From Clostridium sp. CF012 (lineage in GTDB: Bacteria; Bacillota; Clostridia; Clostridiales; Clostridiaceae): DNA of 64,000 nt. The first letter of the stretch is position 1; each line of letters opens with the position of its first letter. The stretch covers positions 1-64,000 of the forward strand of contig NZ_JAHLEF010000002.1 of assembly GCF_018861755.1 (NCBI RefSeq), written 5' to 3'. Below, piece after piece: positions 38,951-47,477 of this stretch. The notes under the pieces were generated by a model. That model made no database searches, was not told the origin of the DNA, and saw only the letters and a list, made by a program, of their open reading frames with translations. A program made the translations under genes and the position numbers.

Positions 38951-39222
38951 CTTAAAATAAAATTAGCATGAAATTTCTACGTAGTGACTTGCAATACGAA
39001 ACGCAGAAACTATTGAAATTTGATTTAGAAATTCTTGTTTTGCGAATGTAAAATCCTCGTAAGCTTGCCAGGACGGCAAGCTAGCGAACCCGAGCCAGGA
39101 CGGCGAGTGTGAGCGCTAGAGGATTTTACATTAGCAAAACATTAGAATTTCTAAATCAAATTTCAAGTTTCAAGTTCGTATTGCAAGGCACGCAGTAGAA
39201 ATTTCATGCCGTTTTATCTAAA
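38951..39222. repeat. Foldback element, copy 3 (about 272 bp, full length)
   Basis: The arms ATGAAATTTCTACG...GACTTGCAATACGAA and TTCGTATTGCAAG...AGTAGAAATTTCAT are almost perfect complements, and the inner arms GAAATTTGATTTAGAAATTC and TTTTGCGAATGTAAAATCC also pair. The core has hairpins GCTTGCC-AGGAC-GGCAAGC and GCC-AGGAC-GGC inside CTAGCG/CGCTAG. The right end contains the stop codon of lysA. Confidence 0.88.
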
Positions 39223-40516
39223 GGCACACTTCATTACTAATCATGTCTTTGTAAGTTTGTCTTTTACATATAAGCCTATGCCTTCCCTCACTTACTAAAA
39301 CCACCGGCGCCTTGGGTATTTTATTATAATTACTGCTCATTGAATATCCATAAGCACCCGTTGAAAGTATAGCCATAAGATCTCCACTATCAACCACTGG
39401 TAATTTTACACCCTCGAGTAAAATATCTCCACTTTCACAGCACTTACCTGCTATTGTAACTACTTCAGTACAAGGCTCACCAATTCTATTGGCGAGTAGG
39501 CATTGATACTGTGCATTATATAGGGCTGGTCTTATATTATCTGTCATACCACCATCAACTGCCACATATTTCCTAACATCCGGTATATCTTTTATAGCTC
39601 CTACAGTATATAAGGTAATTCCTGCATTAGCCACAATGGCCCTCCCTGGCTCTATAACAAGCCTAGGAGAATGTATTCCATACTCTGTGCACTTAATTTT
39701 GGCTTGTTCAATTATTGCGCTGCAGAACTCCTCTATTTCTTTTGGCTTATCACCTTGGTCATAATAAACTCCAAAGCCTCCCCCTAAATCTAATTCTTCT
39801 ATATCATAGCTAAACTTTTCTTTAATATCCTTAATGAAAGACATCATTATATCCATAGCATCTCTATAAGGCTGTAACTCAAATATTTGAGACCCTATAT
39901 GACAGTGTAGTCCTGCAAGTTTTATATTTGAAAAGCTTAAGGCAGTTTTAACAACCCCCTCAAGTTCATTATTTAATGCAGTAAATCCAAACTTTGAATC
40001 AATTTGTCCAGTTTTTATGTACTCATGAGTATGAGCTTCTATGCCTGGAGTTACGCGAAGAAGAACCCGTTGCATTATGCCTTTAACCTTTGCTACTTCA
40101 TTAATAATCTCCATTTCATGAAGATTATCCACTACAAAAGTTCCTACCCCAAGTTCTATTGCCATTTCAATTTCATCCAATGTTTTATTATTACCATGAA
40201 AATATACCTTTCTTAATGGAAAATCAGCCTTATAGGCAGTATATAATTCTCCTCCTGAAACTACATCTAAATATAATCCTTCGCTTTTTACAATTTCACA
40301 CATTGCGATAGTTAAAAAAGCTTTTCCAGCATAAGCTACCTTATTCGAATCTTCCTCGCCTTTAAAAGCTTTTACGAACCTTCTGCAGTTATCGCGTATA
40401 AGCTGTTCATCCATTACATAAAGAGGTGTGCCATATTCCTTAGCTAGAACCTGCGCACTAACGCCTGCAATATTTAATCTATTATTTTCAGCCACTATAC
40501 TACCAAAAAATCTCAC
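39218..40516 (-). CDS. lysA: Diaminopimelate decarboxylase
   Basis: LysA performs the last step of lysine synthesis, decarboxylating meso-diaminopimelate. The 432-residue protein has the PLP lysine in YAGKAF (Lys65), HIGSQIFE (about 205-212), the glycine-rich ELDLGGGFGVYY (about 240-251), EPGRAIV (about 290-296) and GKCCESGD (about 355-362) with the catalytic cysteine from the partner subunit. AAGGAGGG precedes the ATG. It lies 28 bases after lysC, so both are under the lysine riboswitch. The final TAG comes from the outer repeat of foldback copy 3. Confidence 0.97.
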   Translation of the reverse strand: MRFFGSIVAENNRLNIAGVSAQVLAKEYGTPLYVMDEQLIRDNCRRFVKAFKGEEDSNKVAYAGKAFLTIAMCEIVKSEGLYLDVVSGGELYTAYKADFPLRKVYFHGNNKTLDEIEMAIELGVGTFVVDNLHEMEIINEVAKVKGIMQRVLLRVTPGIEAHTHEYIKTGQIDSKFGFTALNNELEGVVKTALSFSNIKLAGLHCHIGSQIFELQPYRDAMDIMMSFIKDIKEKFSYDIEELDLGGGFGVYYDQGDKPKEIEEFCSAIIEQAKIKCTEYGIHSPRLVIEPGRAIVANAGITLYTVGAIKDIPDVRKYVAVDGGMTDNIRPALYNAQYQCLLANRIGEPCTEVVTIAGKCCESGDILLEGVKLPVVDSGDLMAILSTGAYGYSMSSNYNKIPKAPVVLVSEGRHRLICKRQTYKDMISNEVCL

Positions 40517-40544
40517 ATAAATCCCTCCTTCTAAATTTCATTAT

Positions 40545-41744
40545 TTATAGATTAAACTCCCTTGCAATAACCTGCAAGGCCTTTATTTTGTCCTCTGTTT
40601 TAATAGCACAGGTAATTCTTATTTCTGACGTAGTAATCATTTTAATCTCGATATTATTTTTACTAAATACCTTAAACATTCTAGCTGCTACGCCAGAGGT
40701 TGTTTTCATTCCAAGCCCCACCATAGAAAATTTAGTTATGTCCTCATCAACTATAACCTTATTATCTATTATTGTGTTATCTATAATTTCCAAACTATCT
40801 TTTAGACTTTCTTTAGGAATTGTAAATGATACATTTACCTTTCCGTCTATAGGTGATGTTTGACTTATCATATCTATATTAATTCTTTTACTTCCTATAG
40901 TTTCAAATATAGTGGCCAATATATTCACATCTTTAGGGATACGCTGCAATGTCACTGCAACATCCTCATCACTAGTTGCTATTCCTGTTACTGGTTTACT
41001 TTCCATATCCATATTTTTAACCTCCCGAATTACAGTTCCTTTGATATCGCTATTACTTAGTCCCACATATATAGGTATACCATATTTTTGAGCAAGTTCT
41101 ATTGACCTTGAATGCATTATTTGAGCTCCCAAACTCGATAGCTCTAACATCTCCTCATATTCTATTTCATCTAACTTCTTAGCTTGGCTATATTCTCTTG
41201 GGTCTACACTATATATTCCATCCACATCCGTATATATCTCACAACTGCCACCAAGCTTCACAGCCATTGCTACAGCAGTGGTATCAGAACCACCCCTGCC
41301 TAAGGTGGTAATATCACCTTCTCCATTTATTCCCTGGAAGCCAGCAACTATTACGATTTTTCCTTCTTCTAGGCTTTTCTTAATTTTCTTTACATTTATA
41401 TCCTTAATTAACGCTTTACCATATTGTCCACTAGTCTGAATGCCAATTTGGTGTGCAGTATAACTTATTGCCTCATATCCTAAGTCCTTAATTGCCATGG
41501 CGAGTAGTGCACTTGAAATTATTTCCCCTGTTGATAGTATAGCATCTAATTCTCTTTTATCTGGCTCCTGCGTTATACCTTTTGACAGGGATATTAAATC
41601 ATCTGTAGTTTTTCCCATAGCAGATACTACAATAACTAAATCTGTATTTTCACTTTTTCTTTTTACTATATTCTTTGCAATTCCTTTAATTTTCTCTGTA
41701 GTTCCTACAGATGAACCTCCATATTTTTGAACAACTACTCCCAT
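40545..41744 (-). CDS. lysC: Aspartate kinase (monofunctional, lysine-pathway type)
   Basis: This enzyme phosphorylates aspartate, the entry step to lysine, threonine and methionine. The 399-residue protein has KYGGSSVG (7-14) near its N terminus, the FQGIN and TTLGRGGSDTTAVA blocks (about 135-160), DVDGIYSVDPR (about 174-184), and two C-terminal ACT domains (about 255-399) for feedback by amino acids. Length fits the monofunctional class. GGGG precedes the ATG by about eight bases. The lysine riboswitch upstream and lysA downstream assign it to lysine synthesis. Confidence 0.97.
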   Translation of the reverse strand: MGVVVQKYGGSSVGTTEKIKGIAKNIVKRKSENTDLVIVVSAMGKTTDDLISLSKGITQEPDKRELDAILSTGEIISSALLAMAIKDLGYEAISYTAHQIGIQTSGQYGKALIKDINVKKIKKSLEEGKIVIVAGFQGINGEGDITTLGRGGSDTTAVAMAVKLGGSCEIYTDVDGIYSVDPREYSQAKKLDEIEYEEMLELSSLGAQIMHSRSIELAQKYGIPIYVGLSNSDIKGTVIREVKNMDMESKPVTGIATSDEDVAVTLQRIPKDVNILATIFETIGSKRINIDMISQTSPIDGKVNVSFTIPKESLKDSLEIIDNTIIDNKVIVDEDITKFSMVGLGMKTTSGVAARMFKVFSKNNIEIKMITTSEIRITCAIKTEDKIKALQVIAREFNL

Positions 41745-41830
41745 AACTCAATCCCCTTTATTCAAATCTATATTTCACAAATAAACTACTAATATCTCTA
41801 GAATCAACTTGAAAATATTAATACCTGTTT

Positions 41831-42080
41831 CAAAAAAAATAAATGCAGCAAAGGAACACCTTTGCTGCATAAAATACATATTTTTATACAAACTTCGTGT
41901 ACCTTGTAGCTCTCCACTGAAAAATAATCAGTGACAATTATACACATATTATGTGAATAACCAGAAAATATTTTTACAAAATATATTCTCTTCGGCCATA
42001 GCTCCTTTTCTTATTCATCCTCGCCTGTCAGCTCCAAATAAGTACTCTTAGATATAGCACCTCTACCCTAGGTAGTTTAC
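41831..42080 (-). promoter_or_regulatory. Lysine riboswitch (L box) with terminator, controlling lysC-lysA
   Basis: On the minus strand the conserved elements appear in order: GGTAGAGGTGCTAT, AGTACTTATTTGGAG, AGGCGAGGATGAATAAG, GGAGCTATGGCCGAAGAG and CAGTGGAGAGCTACAAGG. A strong terminator follows (ATGCAGCAAAGG/CCTTTGCTGCAT and T-run, 41831-41870). Lysine binding should terminate transcription. The downstream genes make lysine, which fits. Confidence 0.93.
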
Positions 42081-42132
42081 TTTTTAAATTAGTTATTAGT
42101 TTATCATAGTATGTTTATAATAACAAGTATTA

Positions 42133-42234
42133 ATTATAAGTGTCCTTACTAAAATATCTATCTCCCCTATCAGGAAGTAATACTACAATGTTTCCACCTT
42201 AATGGTTTTTCCAAGTTTTATTGCAGCTGATGTA
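42133..42234 (-). pseudogene. Relic of the C-terminal end of cysteine synthase (CysK/MccA-like)
   Basis: Read on the minus strand just after the luxS stop, one frame gives SAAIKLGKTIKVET and, after a one-base shift, VVLLPDRGDRYFSKDTYN and a stop. This is the typical end of O-acetylserine or serine-dependent cysteine synthases (VVLLPDSGxRYLS). Nothing upstream of it in this locus encodes the rest of the enzyme, and luxS occupies that place. The match is short but specific. It looks like what remains after a deletion in an operon that once contained luxS and a cysK-type gene. Confidence 0.7.
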
Positions 42235-42732
42235 CTATTTATATATTTCACTGCTAACACGTCTATTTAGAACTAATCTTGCAAATTCCTTTGCACCTTC
42301 TAAGGAATGATCTCTATAATTTCCACACTGAAATTCATTGGCTGCTGGAATTTCCTCTGATTCTATTACCCTTTTTAATCCATAATTTAAAGTTTCTATA
42401 ACCTTATCTACACTCACATCATTCCATGTAATCATGTAAAACCCGGTTCTACATCCCATAGGTGAAATGTCTATAATCCCCTCCATTACTTCTCTCATAT
42501 ATCCTGCAAGCAAATGCTCTAATGTATGGATAGATGATATATCCATAAACTCTTCATTTGGTTGCATAAACCTTAAATCAAACTTCGTTACTATATCACC
42601 CTTCTCCCCTATCTTTACCTCACATTTTCTTACAAAAGGTGCTTTTACCTTTGTGTGATCTAATGAAAAACTTTCAACCTTTACCATTTTTTTAGGTACT
42701 GTGTTCTCAGTTAATAATGTATTAAATCTCAT
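42235..42732 (-). CDS. luxS: S-ribosylhomocysteine lyase
   Basis: LuxS splits S-ribosylhomocysteine into homocysteine and DPD, the precursor of autoinducer 2, as part of the activated methyl cycle. The 165-residue protein has the metal ligands HTLEH (His69, His73) and a cysteine in EFQCGN (about 137), the catalytic cysteine in SPMGCRTG, and the IPAANE block. It carries about 15 extra N-terminal residues compared with the usual start (MVKVESFSLDHT). The upstream ATG at 42732 is nevertheless preferred because it has GGAGG eight bases before it and the inner ATG has none. It overlaps the methyltransferase gene by 11 bases. Confidence 0.95.
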   Translation of the reverse strand: MRFNTLLTENTVPKKMVKVESFSLDHTKVKAPFVRKCEVKIGEKGDIVTKFDLRFMQPNEEFMDISSIHTLEHLLAGYMREVMEGIIDISPMGCRTGFYMITWNDVSVDKVIETLNYGLKRVIESEEIPAANEFQCGNYRDHSLEGAKEFARLVLNRRVSSEIYK

Positions 42733-43366
42733 AATTTAGTCCTCCCTTATTTGCTACTGCAATGAAAATCCCGGTTTCAGTAAATTCGCCTTTGCTAGAA
42801 TATCCTTTGCATTTTAAATTTGTATTTTCAATGTTCACTTCATCAAAGCCAGCATCCACTAACCACTGTTCCATCTGATTATTTGAAAACCCAAGCCATT
42901 CATCAAACATTTCCTCCTTAGCCCACTGACCATTGTGCTCTAGTACATCTGATATTATTAAAGTACCATCCTTTTTAATTATTCGATGCATCTCCCCAAT
43001 AGCTTTTTTAGCATCTTTAACATGATGGAGAGCCATATTAATAAAGGCCACATCTACAGATTCATCAAACAAAACCAAATTGTCTAAGTCAGATTTTATT
43101 GGATATACATTGTTCAATTTTTTACTATCCACTAATTTTTTAGATTCTTTAAGCATATTTACAGATTGATCTATGGAAAACACAATACTTGCATCTAAGG
43201 CCAGTGCTAAGGATAAAAACCCAGTGCCGCAACCAAGATCAGCCACTACCTTGTCTTTTACATTTACTTTAGATAATATTTCGTACTTTAATCTTTCCTC
43301 AAAATACTCACTTCTTATTACGTTCCAACTTTTAGCTATTTCGTTAAAATAATCTAATGAACTCAT
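42722..43366 (-). CDS. Class I SAM-dependent methyltransferase (UbiG/YrrT-like)
   Basis: The 214-residue protein is a Rossmann-fold methyltransferase with motif I VADLGCGTGFLSLALA (about 41-56), the acidic end of strand 2 in FSIDQS, and motif LHHVKDAKKAI (about 112-122). It resembles the methyltransferase that heads the ubiG/yrrT methionine-to-cysteine operons of clostridia and bacilli. Its role there is thought to feed SAM into the methyl cycle. Here it sits behind a cysteine T-box and is coupled to luxS, which supports that assignment. GGAGG precedes the ATG. The substrate is unknown. Confidence 0.85.
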   Translation of the reverse strand: MSSLDYFNEIAKSWNVIRSEYFEERLKYEILSKVNVKDKVVADLGCGTGFLSLALALDASIVFSIDQSVNMLKESKKLVDSKKLNNVYPIKSDLDNLVLFDESVDVAFINMALHHVKDAKKAIGEMHRIIKKDGTLIISDVLEHNGQWAKEEMFDEWLGFSNNQMEQWLVDAGFDEVNIENTNLKCKGYSSKGEFTETGIFIAVANKGGLNYEI

Positions 43367-43409
43367 AATATTACCTCCATTTATTAATTTTTGTGTTTAA
43401 TTTTTGACG

Positions 43410-43665
43410 CAAAAAAAGCCCGTCTCCTTTTATAGAGACGAAGCTATAAACTTTGCGGTCCCACCCTAATTGAGATATAAAATCTCACTTAAATTCAAGC
43501 ACAAAATGCTTTATCGCTTTAACGGGCGAACCCGTAGTCCCCTACTGTAATTTCGGGTCCATACTCCAAAGGGCACTTCATATATCTTTAGGTAGAAGCT
43601 TCTCAGCAGCGCTTCTTCTCTGTACCCTTTCAACATATTACTTTCCTTTTTCATTGCATTTCATA
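43410..43665 (-). promoter_or_regulatory. T-box leader (cysteine) of the methyltransferase-luxS operon
   Basis: On the minus strand the leader has specifier TGC (context GAAGTGCCCTTTGGAG, about 43569-43584), the T-box AGGGTGGGACCGC (about 43455-43467) and a terminator with CGTCTC/GGAGACG and a T-run (43413-43442). Shortage of charged tRNA-Cys should switch the operon on, tying it to cysteine supply from methionine. Confidence 0.9.
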
Positions 43666-43693
43666 GTATTCATATAGGAATAGTTATATTTTT

Positions 43694-43721
43694 ATTATAT
43701 GCCATATTTTATATTTGTCAA
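43694..43721 (-). promoter_or_regulatory. Promoter of the cysteine T-box transcript
   Basis: On the minus strand TTGACA (43716-43721) is followed after 16 bases by TATAAT (43694-43699). Confidence 0.8.
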
Positions 43722-43839
43722 CCCTAGCTTTTAGATAAGTGTAACAATTTACATCATAAAATATTAATGAAATTAATTATATCAAATTCCATTATTCTGA
43801 ATATTATATATTGATATGATGATATGGAGTGTGATATTA

Positions 43840-44940
43840 ATGCAAGGTACTATTAAAAACATTTTTCCTGGTGGCAATACTTCAAGAGGCTTCTATTCCT
43901 TCTATAGGTATATACTAGGTCAGGAGGAAGCAAGAAGAATAATATGCATAAAGGGAGGCCCTGGAACGGGTAAATCCTCCTTAATGAAGAAAGTTGGGAA
44001 ATACTTCAATGAAAAAGGCTACGACATAGAATACCATCACTGCTCATCAGATAATAATTCACTAGATGGGCTAGTTATTAAAGGGCTTAACGTAGCAATA
44101 CTTGATGGAACGTCGCCACATGTAGTAGACCCCGTAAATCCAGGAGCCGTAGATGAAGTTCTAAATATGGGAGATTGTTGGAATGAGGAAGGCTTTAAGA
44201 AATATAGGCATAGAATAATCGACATAAACAAAAAAGTTGGAAAAACCTTTAAAAGAGCCTATAGATTTTTTGGAGCAGCTAAATTAGTATATGATGATTG
44301 GTATACCTATAATAGTGAAGCCTTAAATATTAATAAATTGAACCTACTAAAAGAAAATCTAAGAGAATCACTATTTACTACCTCGCCATCAAATGTAGGC
44401 TATGATAGGCATTTATTTGCTACAGCTTTTACTCCTAACGGGATTATCACCTATATTGAAAACTTGTGCTCAGATTATAAAAAAATTTATATATTAAAAG
44501 GTGGTCCTGGTACTGGCAAGTCAAATGTATTAGAATTCCTATCTGCTGAAGCCCTAAGGCGTGGCTATTATGTAGAAATTTTGCATACACCCCTTATTCC
44601 AGAAAAAATTGAGCATATATTGATCCCTGACTTAAATGTTGCTATTTTAACCTCTAATGAAATAAATAATTTAGATATCCCAGGTACTATAATTGACATG
44701 AAAGACTGTTTAAATCTAAGTACCCTTGAGAGAAACAAAGTTGAAATGGAATATGATTCAACTGAGTTTTTCACACTTTTAAACAAGGGTTTAGCTACAA
44801 TAAAAGAAGCTAAAGTTCTACATGATGAACTTGAAACTTCCTTTATACCAAATATGGACTTTTCTAAAGTGGACGAAGTACTTACAAAGGTCATTAACAA
44901 GATAGATGGATATGAAATAGACTATTTGAATAACAGATAA
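43840..44940 (+). CDS. Two-P-loop ATPase (PRK06851-like)
   Basis: The 366-residue protein is an internal duplication: each half starts with a Walker A motif, KGGPGTGKSSLM (about 38-49) and KGGPGTGKSNVL (about 227-238), followed by a strand ending in a DGTSPH- or DL-type segment. Half one has GTSPHVVDPVNPGAVDEVLN. Proteins of this type are common in clostridia and have no known function; they may sense or chaperone something in an ATP-dependent way. ATG 43840 has GGAGTG eight bases upstream; an earlier in-frame ATG has none. It is monocistronic with a terminator. Confidence 0.8.
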   Translation: MQGTIKNIFPGGNTSRGFYSFYRYILGQEEARRIICIKGGPGTGKSSLMKKVGKYFNEKGYDIEYHHCSSDNNSLDGLVIKGLNVAILDGTSPHVVDPVNPGAVDEVLNMGDCWNEEGFKKYRHRIIDINKKVGKTFKRAYRFFGAAKLVYDDWYTYNSEALNINKLNLLKENLRESLFTTSPSNVGYDRHLFATAFTPNGIITYIENLCSDYKKIYILKGGPGTGKSNVLEFLSAEALRRGYYVEILHTPLIPEKIEHILIPDLNVAILTSNEINNLDIPGTIIDMKDCLNLSTLERNKVEMEYDSTEFFTLLNKGLATIKEAKVLHDELETSFIPNMDFSKVDEVLTKVINKIDGYEIDYLNNR

Positions 44941-44946
44941 ACTTTT

Positions 44947-44972
44947 AAGAGCTGTGGTTATCCACAGCTCTT
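44947..44972 (+). terminator. Terminator of the two-P-loop ATPase gene
   Basis: AAGAGCTGTGG and CCACAGCTCTT form an 11-bp perfect stem with a TTAT loop. The T-run is weak (TTTAG). Confidence 0.75.
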
Positions 44973-44990
44973 TAGTATTAATGTAAAGCC

Positions 44991-45094
44991 TTTGCAATTA
45001 ATCCACACCTTTTTAAAGTTTATGCACAGATTATTGCAATTGATGCACAATACTATACACATAATACACAGGTCTTTCTGCAGTTGATGCACAA
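44991..45094. repeat. Three spaced direct repeats upstream of asnB
   Basis: The consensus TTGCAATTGATGCACAA occurs at 44991-45008 (weaker), 45033-45050 and 45077-45094, with spacings of 42 and 44 bases, about four helical turns. A half-match TTTATGCACAG lies at about 45019-45029. The regular spacing suggests a multi-site binding region for a regulator of asnB. Confidence 0.6.
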
Positions 45095-45156
45095 TTTTAA
45101 TTAAATTGCATAAGATAAATATGAATATATGTTATATGATTTTAGGAGATGTTAAA

Positions 45157-46998
45157 ATGTGCGGCATTGCAGGATGGGTTAATTTATACACCACTATTGA
45201 CAAAGAAAAGGTCATTCTCTTTAAAATGACGGATACCTTGAAAAAAAGAGGACCTGATGACAGTGGTTACTATTTTTCAAATCATGCGATTTTAGGTCAT
45301 AGACGTTTAGTGGTTGTAGATCCCAAAGGTGGAGCACAACCTATGACAAAAAAAATAGGAGATAATACCTATACTATTGTTTATAATGGTGAGCTATATA
45401 ATACAGAGGAAGTGCGAAAAACCTTAAAAGAAAATGGATTTAGTTTTGACTCATATTCTGATACTGAGGTGCTCTTATTAGCCTACATTTTCTGGGGCGA
45501 GGAATGTGTTAACTATATAAATGGAATTTATGCCTTTGGACTTTGGAATGAACAGCATCAAAAACTATTTTTAGCAAGGGACCCCCTCGGAGTTAAACCG
45601 CTATTCTACACAATTAAAGATAATTCCTTAATATTCGGTTCAGAAATAAAGACTCTTTTAGCACATCCAAAAGTAAACGCAATTCTTGATAAACAGGGTC
45701 TAACTGAACTCTTTGGATTTGGACCTGCAAGACCTCTTGGTAGTGGTATCTTTAAAAATATATATGAACTGCCTCCTGCTTTTAGCTTAAGCTACAGTAA
45801 GGATGGCATTAAAACAAAGGAATATTGGAAACTTACTGCTAAATCACATGATGAAAATTTACCTACAACTGCTGAGCATGTAAGGTCTCTTCTGGTAAAT
45901 TCAATTGAAAGACAGCTAGCTGCTGATGTTCCTGTTTGTACTTTTTTATCTGGTGGACTTGATTCAAGTATAATTTCAGCGGTAGCTTCATCCTACTTCA
46001 AGAAAAATAATTTAAGAAACTTAGATACTTATTATATAGATTATGTTGATAATAAAAAGTTTTTTAGTCCTACAGAATTTCAACCAAACTCAGATGCGGA
46101 CTGGGTTTATAAAATGGTAGACTATATTGGCTCAAATCATCACAATATAATTATTGATACCCCTGAACTCACTTCAGCACTTAGAGATGCAGTTATTGCG
46201 AGTGATCTTCCAGGTATGGCCGACGTAGATTCCTCATTATTTCTATTTTGCAAGGAAATAAGAAATAATTCTACAGTGGCACTATCAGGTGAATGCGCTG
46301 ATGAGCTCTTCGGTGGTTACCCATGGTTTACACGTGAAGAAGATATAAATGCCACCACCTTTCCTTGGTCAAAATCCGTAAGTGATAGAAAAAGTATACT
46401 ATCACAAGATCTTCAAAGTCTTCCCCTCGAGGAATATGTTCAAGAAAAATATGATGAAAGTCTAAGGCAGGTTCCAAGGCTTCACGGTGAGACTCAAAGA
46501 GAGCACCGAATGAGAGAATTATTCTATTTAAATGTAAAATGGTTTATGATAACCTTACTTACGAGAAAAGATAGAATGAGTATGGCCAGTGGCCTCGAGG
46601 TACGAGTTCCTTTTGCAGACCACAGACTTGTAGAGTATGCCTATAATATCCCTATGGATATGAAATATTATAAAGATAGAGAAAAATGACTATTAAGGGA
46701 AGCTCTTACAGGTTTACTTCCAGAAGATGTGCTTTGGAGGAAAAAGAGTCCTTATCCAAAGACCCATAACCCTAGTTATACTATGGCAGTTCAAAAGTGG
46801 ATGAATAGCATATTAAAGGATAATTCCTCACCAATATTACAGATAATAAACAAAGAAAAAGTTCAGGAAATAGTTGATTCAGGTGGACGCGCCTATGGTA
46901 AGCCTTGGTTTGGACAACTTATGGCAGGACCTCAACTTATCGCCTATTTAATCCAGATTGATACTTGGCTTAGGGAATATAATGTTATTTTAAAGTAG
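45157..46998 (+). pseudogene. asnB: Asparagine synthase (glutamine-hydrolysing), interrupted by an in-frame TGA
   Basis: The intact frame would encode about 613 residues, the normal AsnB length, converting aspartate and glutamine to asparagine. The N-terminal glutaminase domain has the nucleophile Cys2 in MCGIAG, and the synthetase domain has FLSGGLDSS (about 266-274) and SGECADELFGGYPW (about 381-394). A TGA at 46687-46689 stops translation after residue 510. The same frame then continues for 103 codons (LLREALTGLLPEDVLWRKKS...) to TAA 46996-46998. The lost part contains conserved C-terminal structure. GGAG precedes the ATG by about eight bases. A recent mutation, sequencing error or readthrough are all possible. 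Confidence 0.88.
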
Positions 46999-47036
46999 GA
47001 CATGGAGCACAGCATCAGGAGAAAAGACTATAAAAA

Positions 47037-47069
47037 TAGACACTGTAGATTTTTCCACAGTGTCTTTTT
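47037..47069 (+). terminator. Terminator of asnB
   Basis: AGACACTGT (47038-47046) and ACAGTGTCT (47057-47065) form a 9-bp stem followed by TTTTT. Confidence 0.88.
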
Positions 47070-47334
47070 AGGCCTTAATATTTTTTACATCAATATATTC
47101 ACACGTTAAAGGGGTGTAGACTTATTTTTGCGTTTTATTAGGTTTAGAATTTTTTGCTTGACTGGAGTTTAAACCACAGCAAGCTAATTTTTTATCACCA
47201 AAACTTTCCTTGTTGGCTTTTTCCTATAAACAATACACTAATTTTGTGAAGAAGTTATGAATAAATGATTTGAACTTGATCAACGAACTTTTAAATTGAC
47301 AATGCCTGCATTTAAGTGATTTCAGTAAAAATAG
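47070..47334. other. Gene-free stretch before the ABC transporter promoter
   Basis: I see no ORF with a ribosome binding site, no RNA motif and no clear repeat here. A TTGACA at 47296-47301 lacks a matching -10. Confidence 0.5.
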
Positions 47335-47396
47335 TTGACAAGTGAAATGAAAAGTATTATCATTTGCTTACACCCCCACCCAGGGGGTGGGGTATA
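47335..47396 (+). promoter_or_regulatory. Promoter with CsoR-type operator for the ABC transporter
   Basis: TTGACA (47335-47340) and TATCAT (47358-47363) are 17 bases apart. Just downstream, 47370-47395 holds a GC-rich near-palindrome, ACCCCCACCCAGGGGGTGGG followed by GTAT. The right half AGGGGGTGGGGTAT matches the inverted operator of csoR-copA at 54503-54529 with one change. A CsoR-family repressor bound here would cover the start site. Confidence 0.7.
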
Positions 47397-47477
47397 TAAA
47401 TAAATAATATGCAGATTGGGGACAATATGCAATATAAACTATAAAAATGCAATTATAAATAAGGAAGGTGCAAAGTA

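Noticed and set aside
44958-44966. DnaA box TTATCCACA
   Set aside because: It is part of a perfect terminator stem-loop, so its presence is explained by the hairpin.
44991-45094. Possible CRISPR array
   Set aside because: There are only three imperfect repeats of about 17 bases with 25-base gaps and no cas genes nearby.
46687-46689. TGA as selenocysteine codon in asnB
   Set aside because: The position is not a catalytic cysteine in the family, and I see no SECIS-like hairpin directly after the TGA. A nonsense mutation is simpler.
47296-47301. A second promoter for the ABC transporter
   Set aside because: TTGACA has no acceptable -10 hexamer at 16-18 bases.
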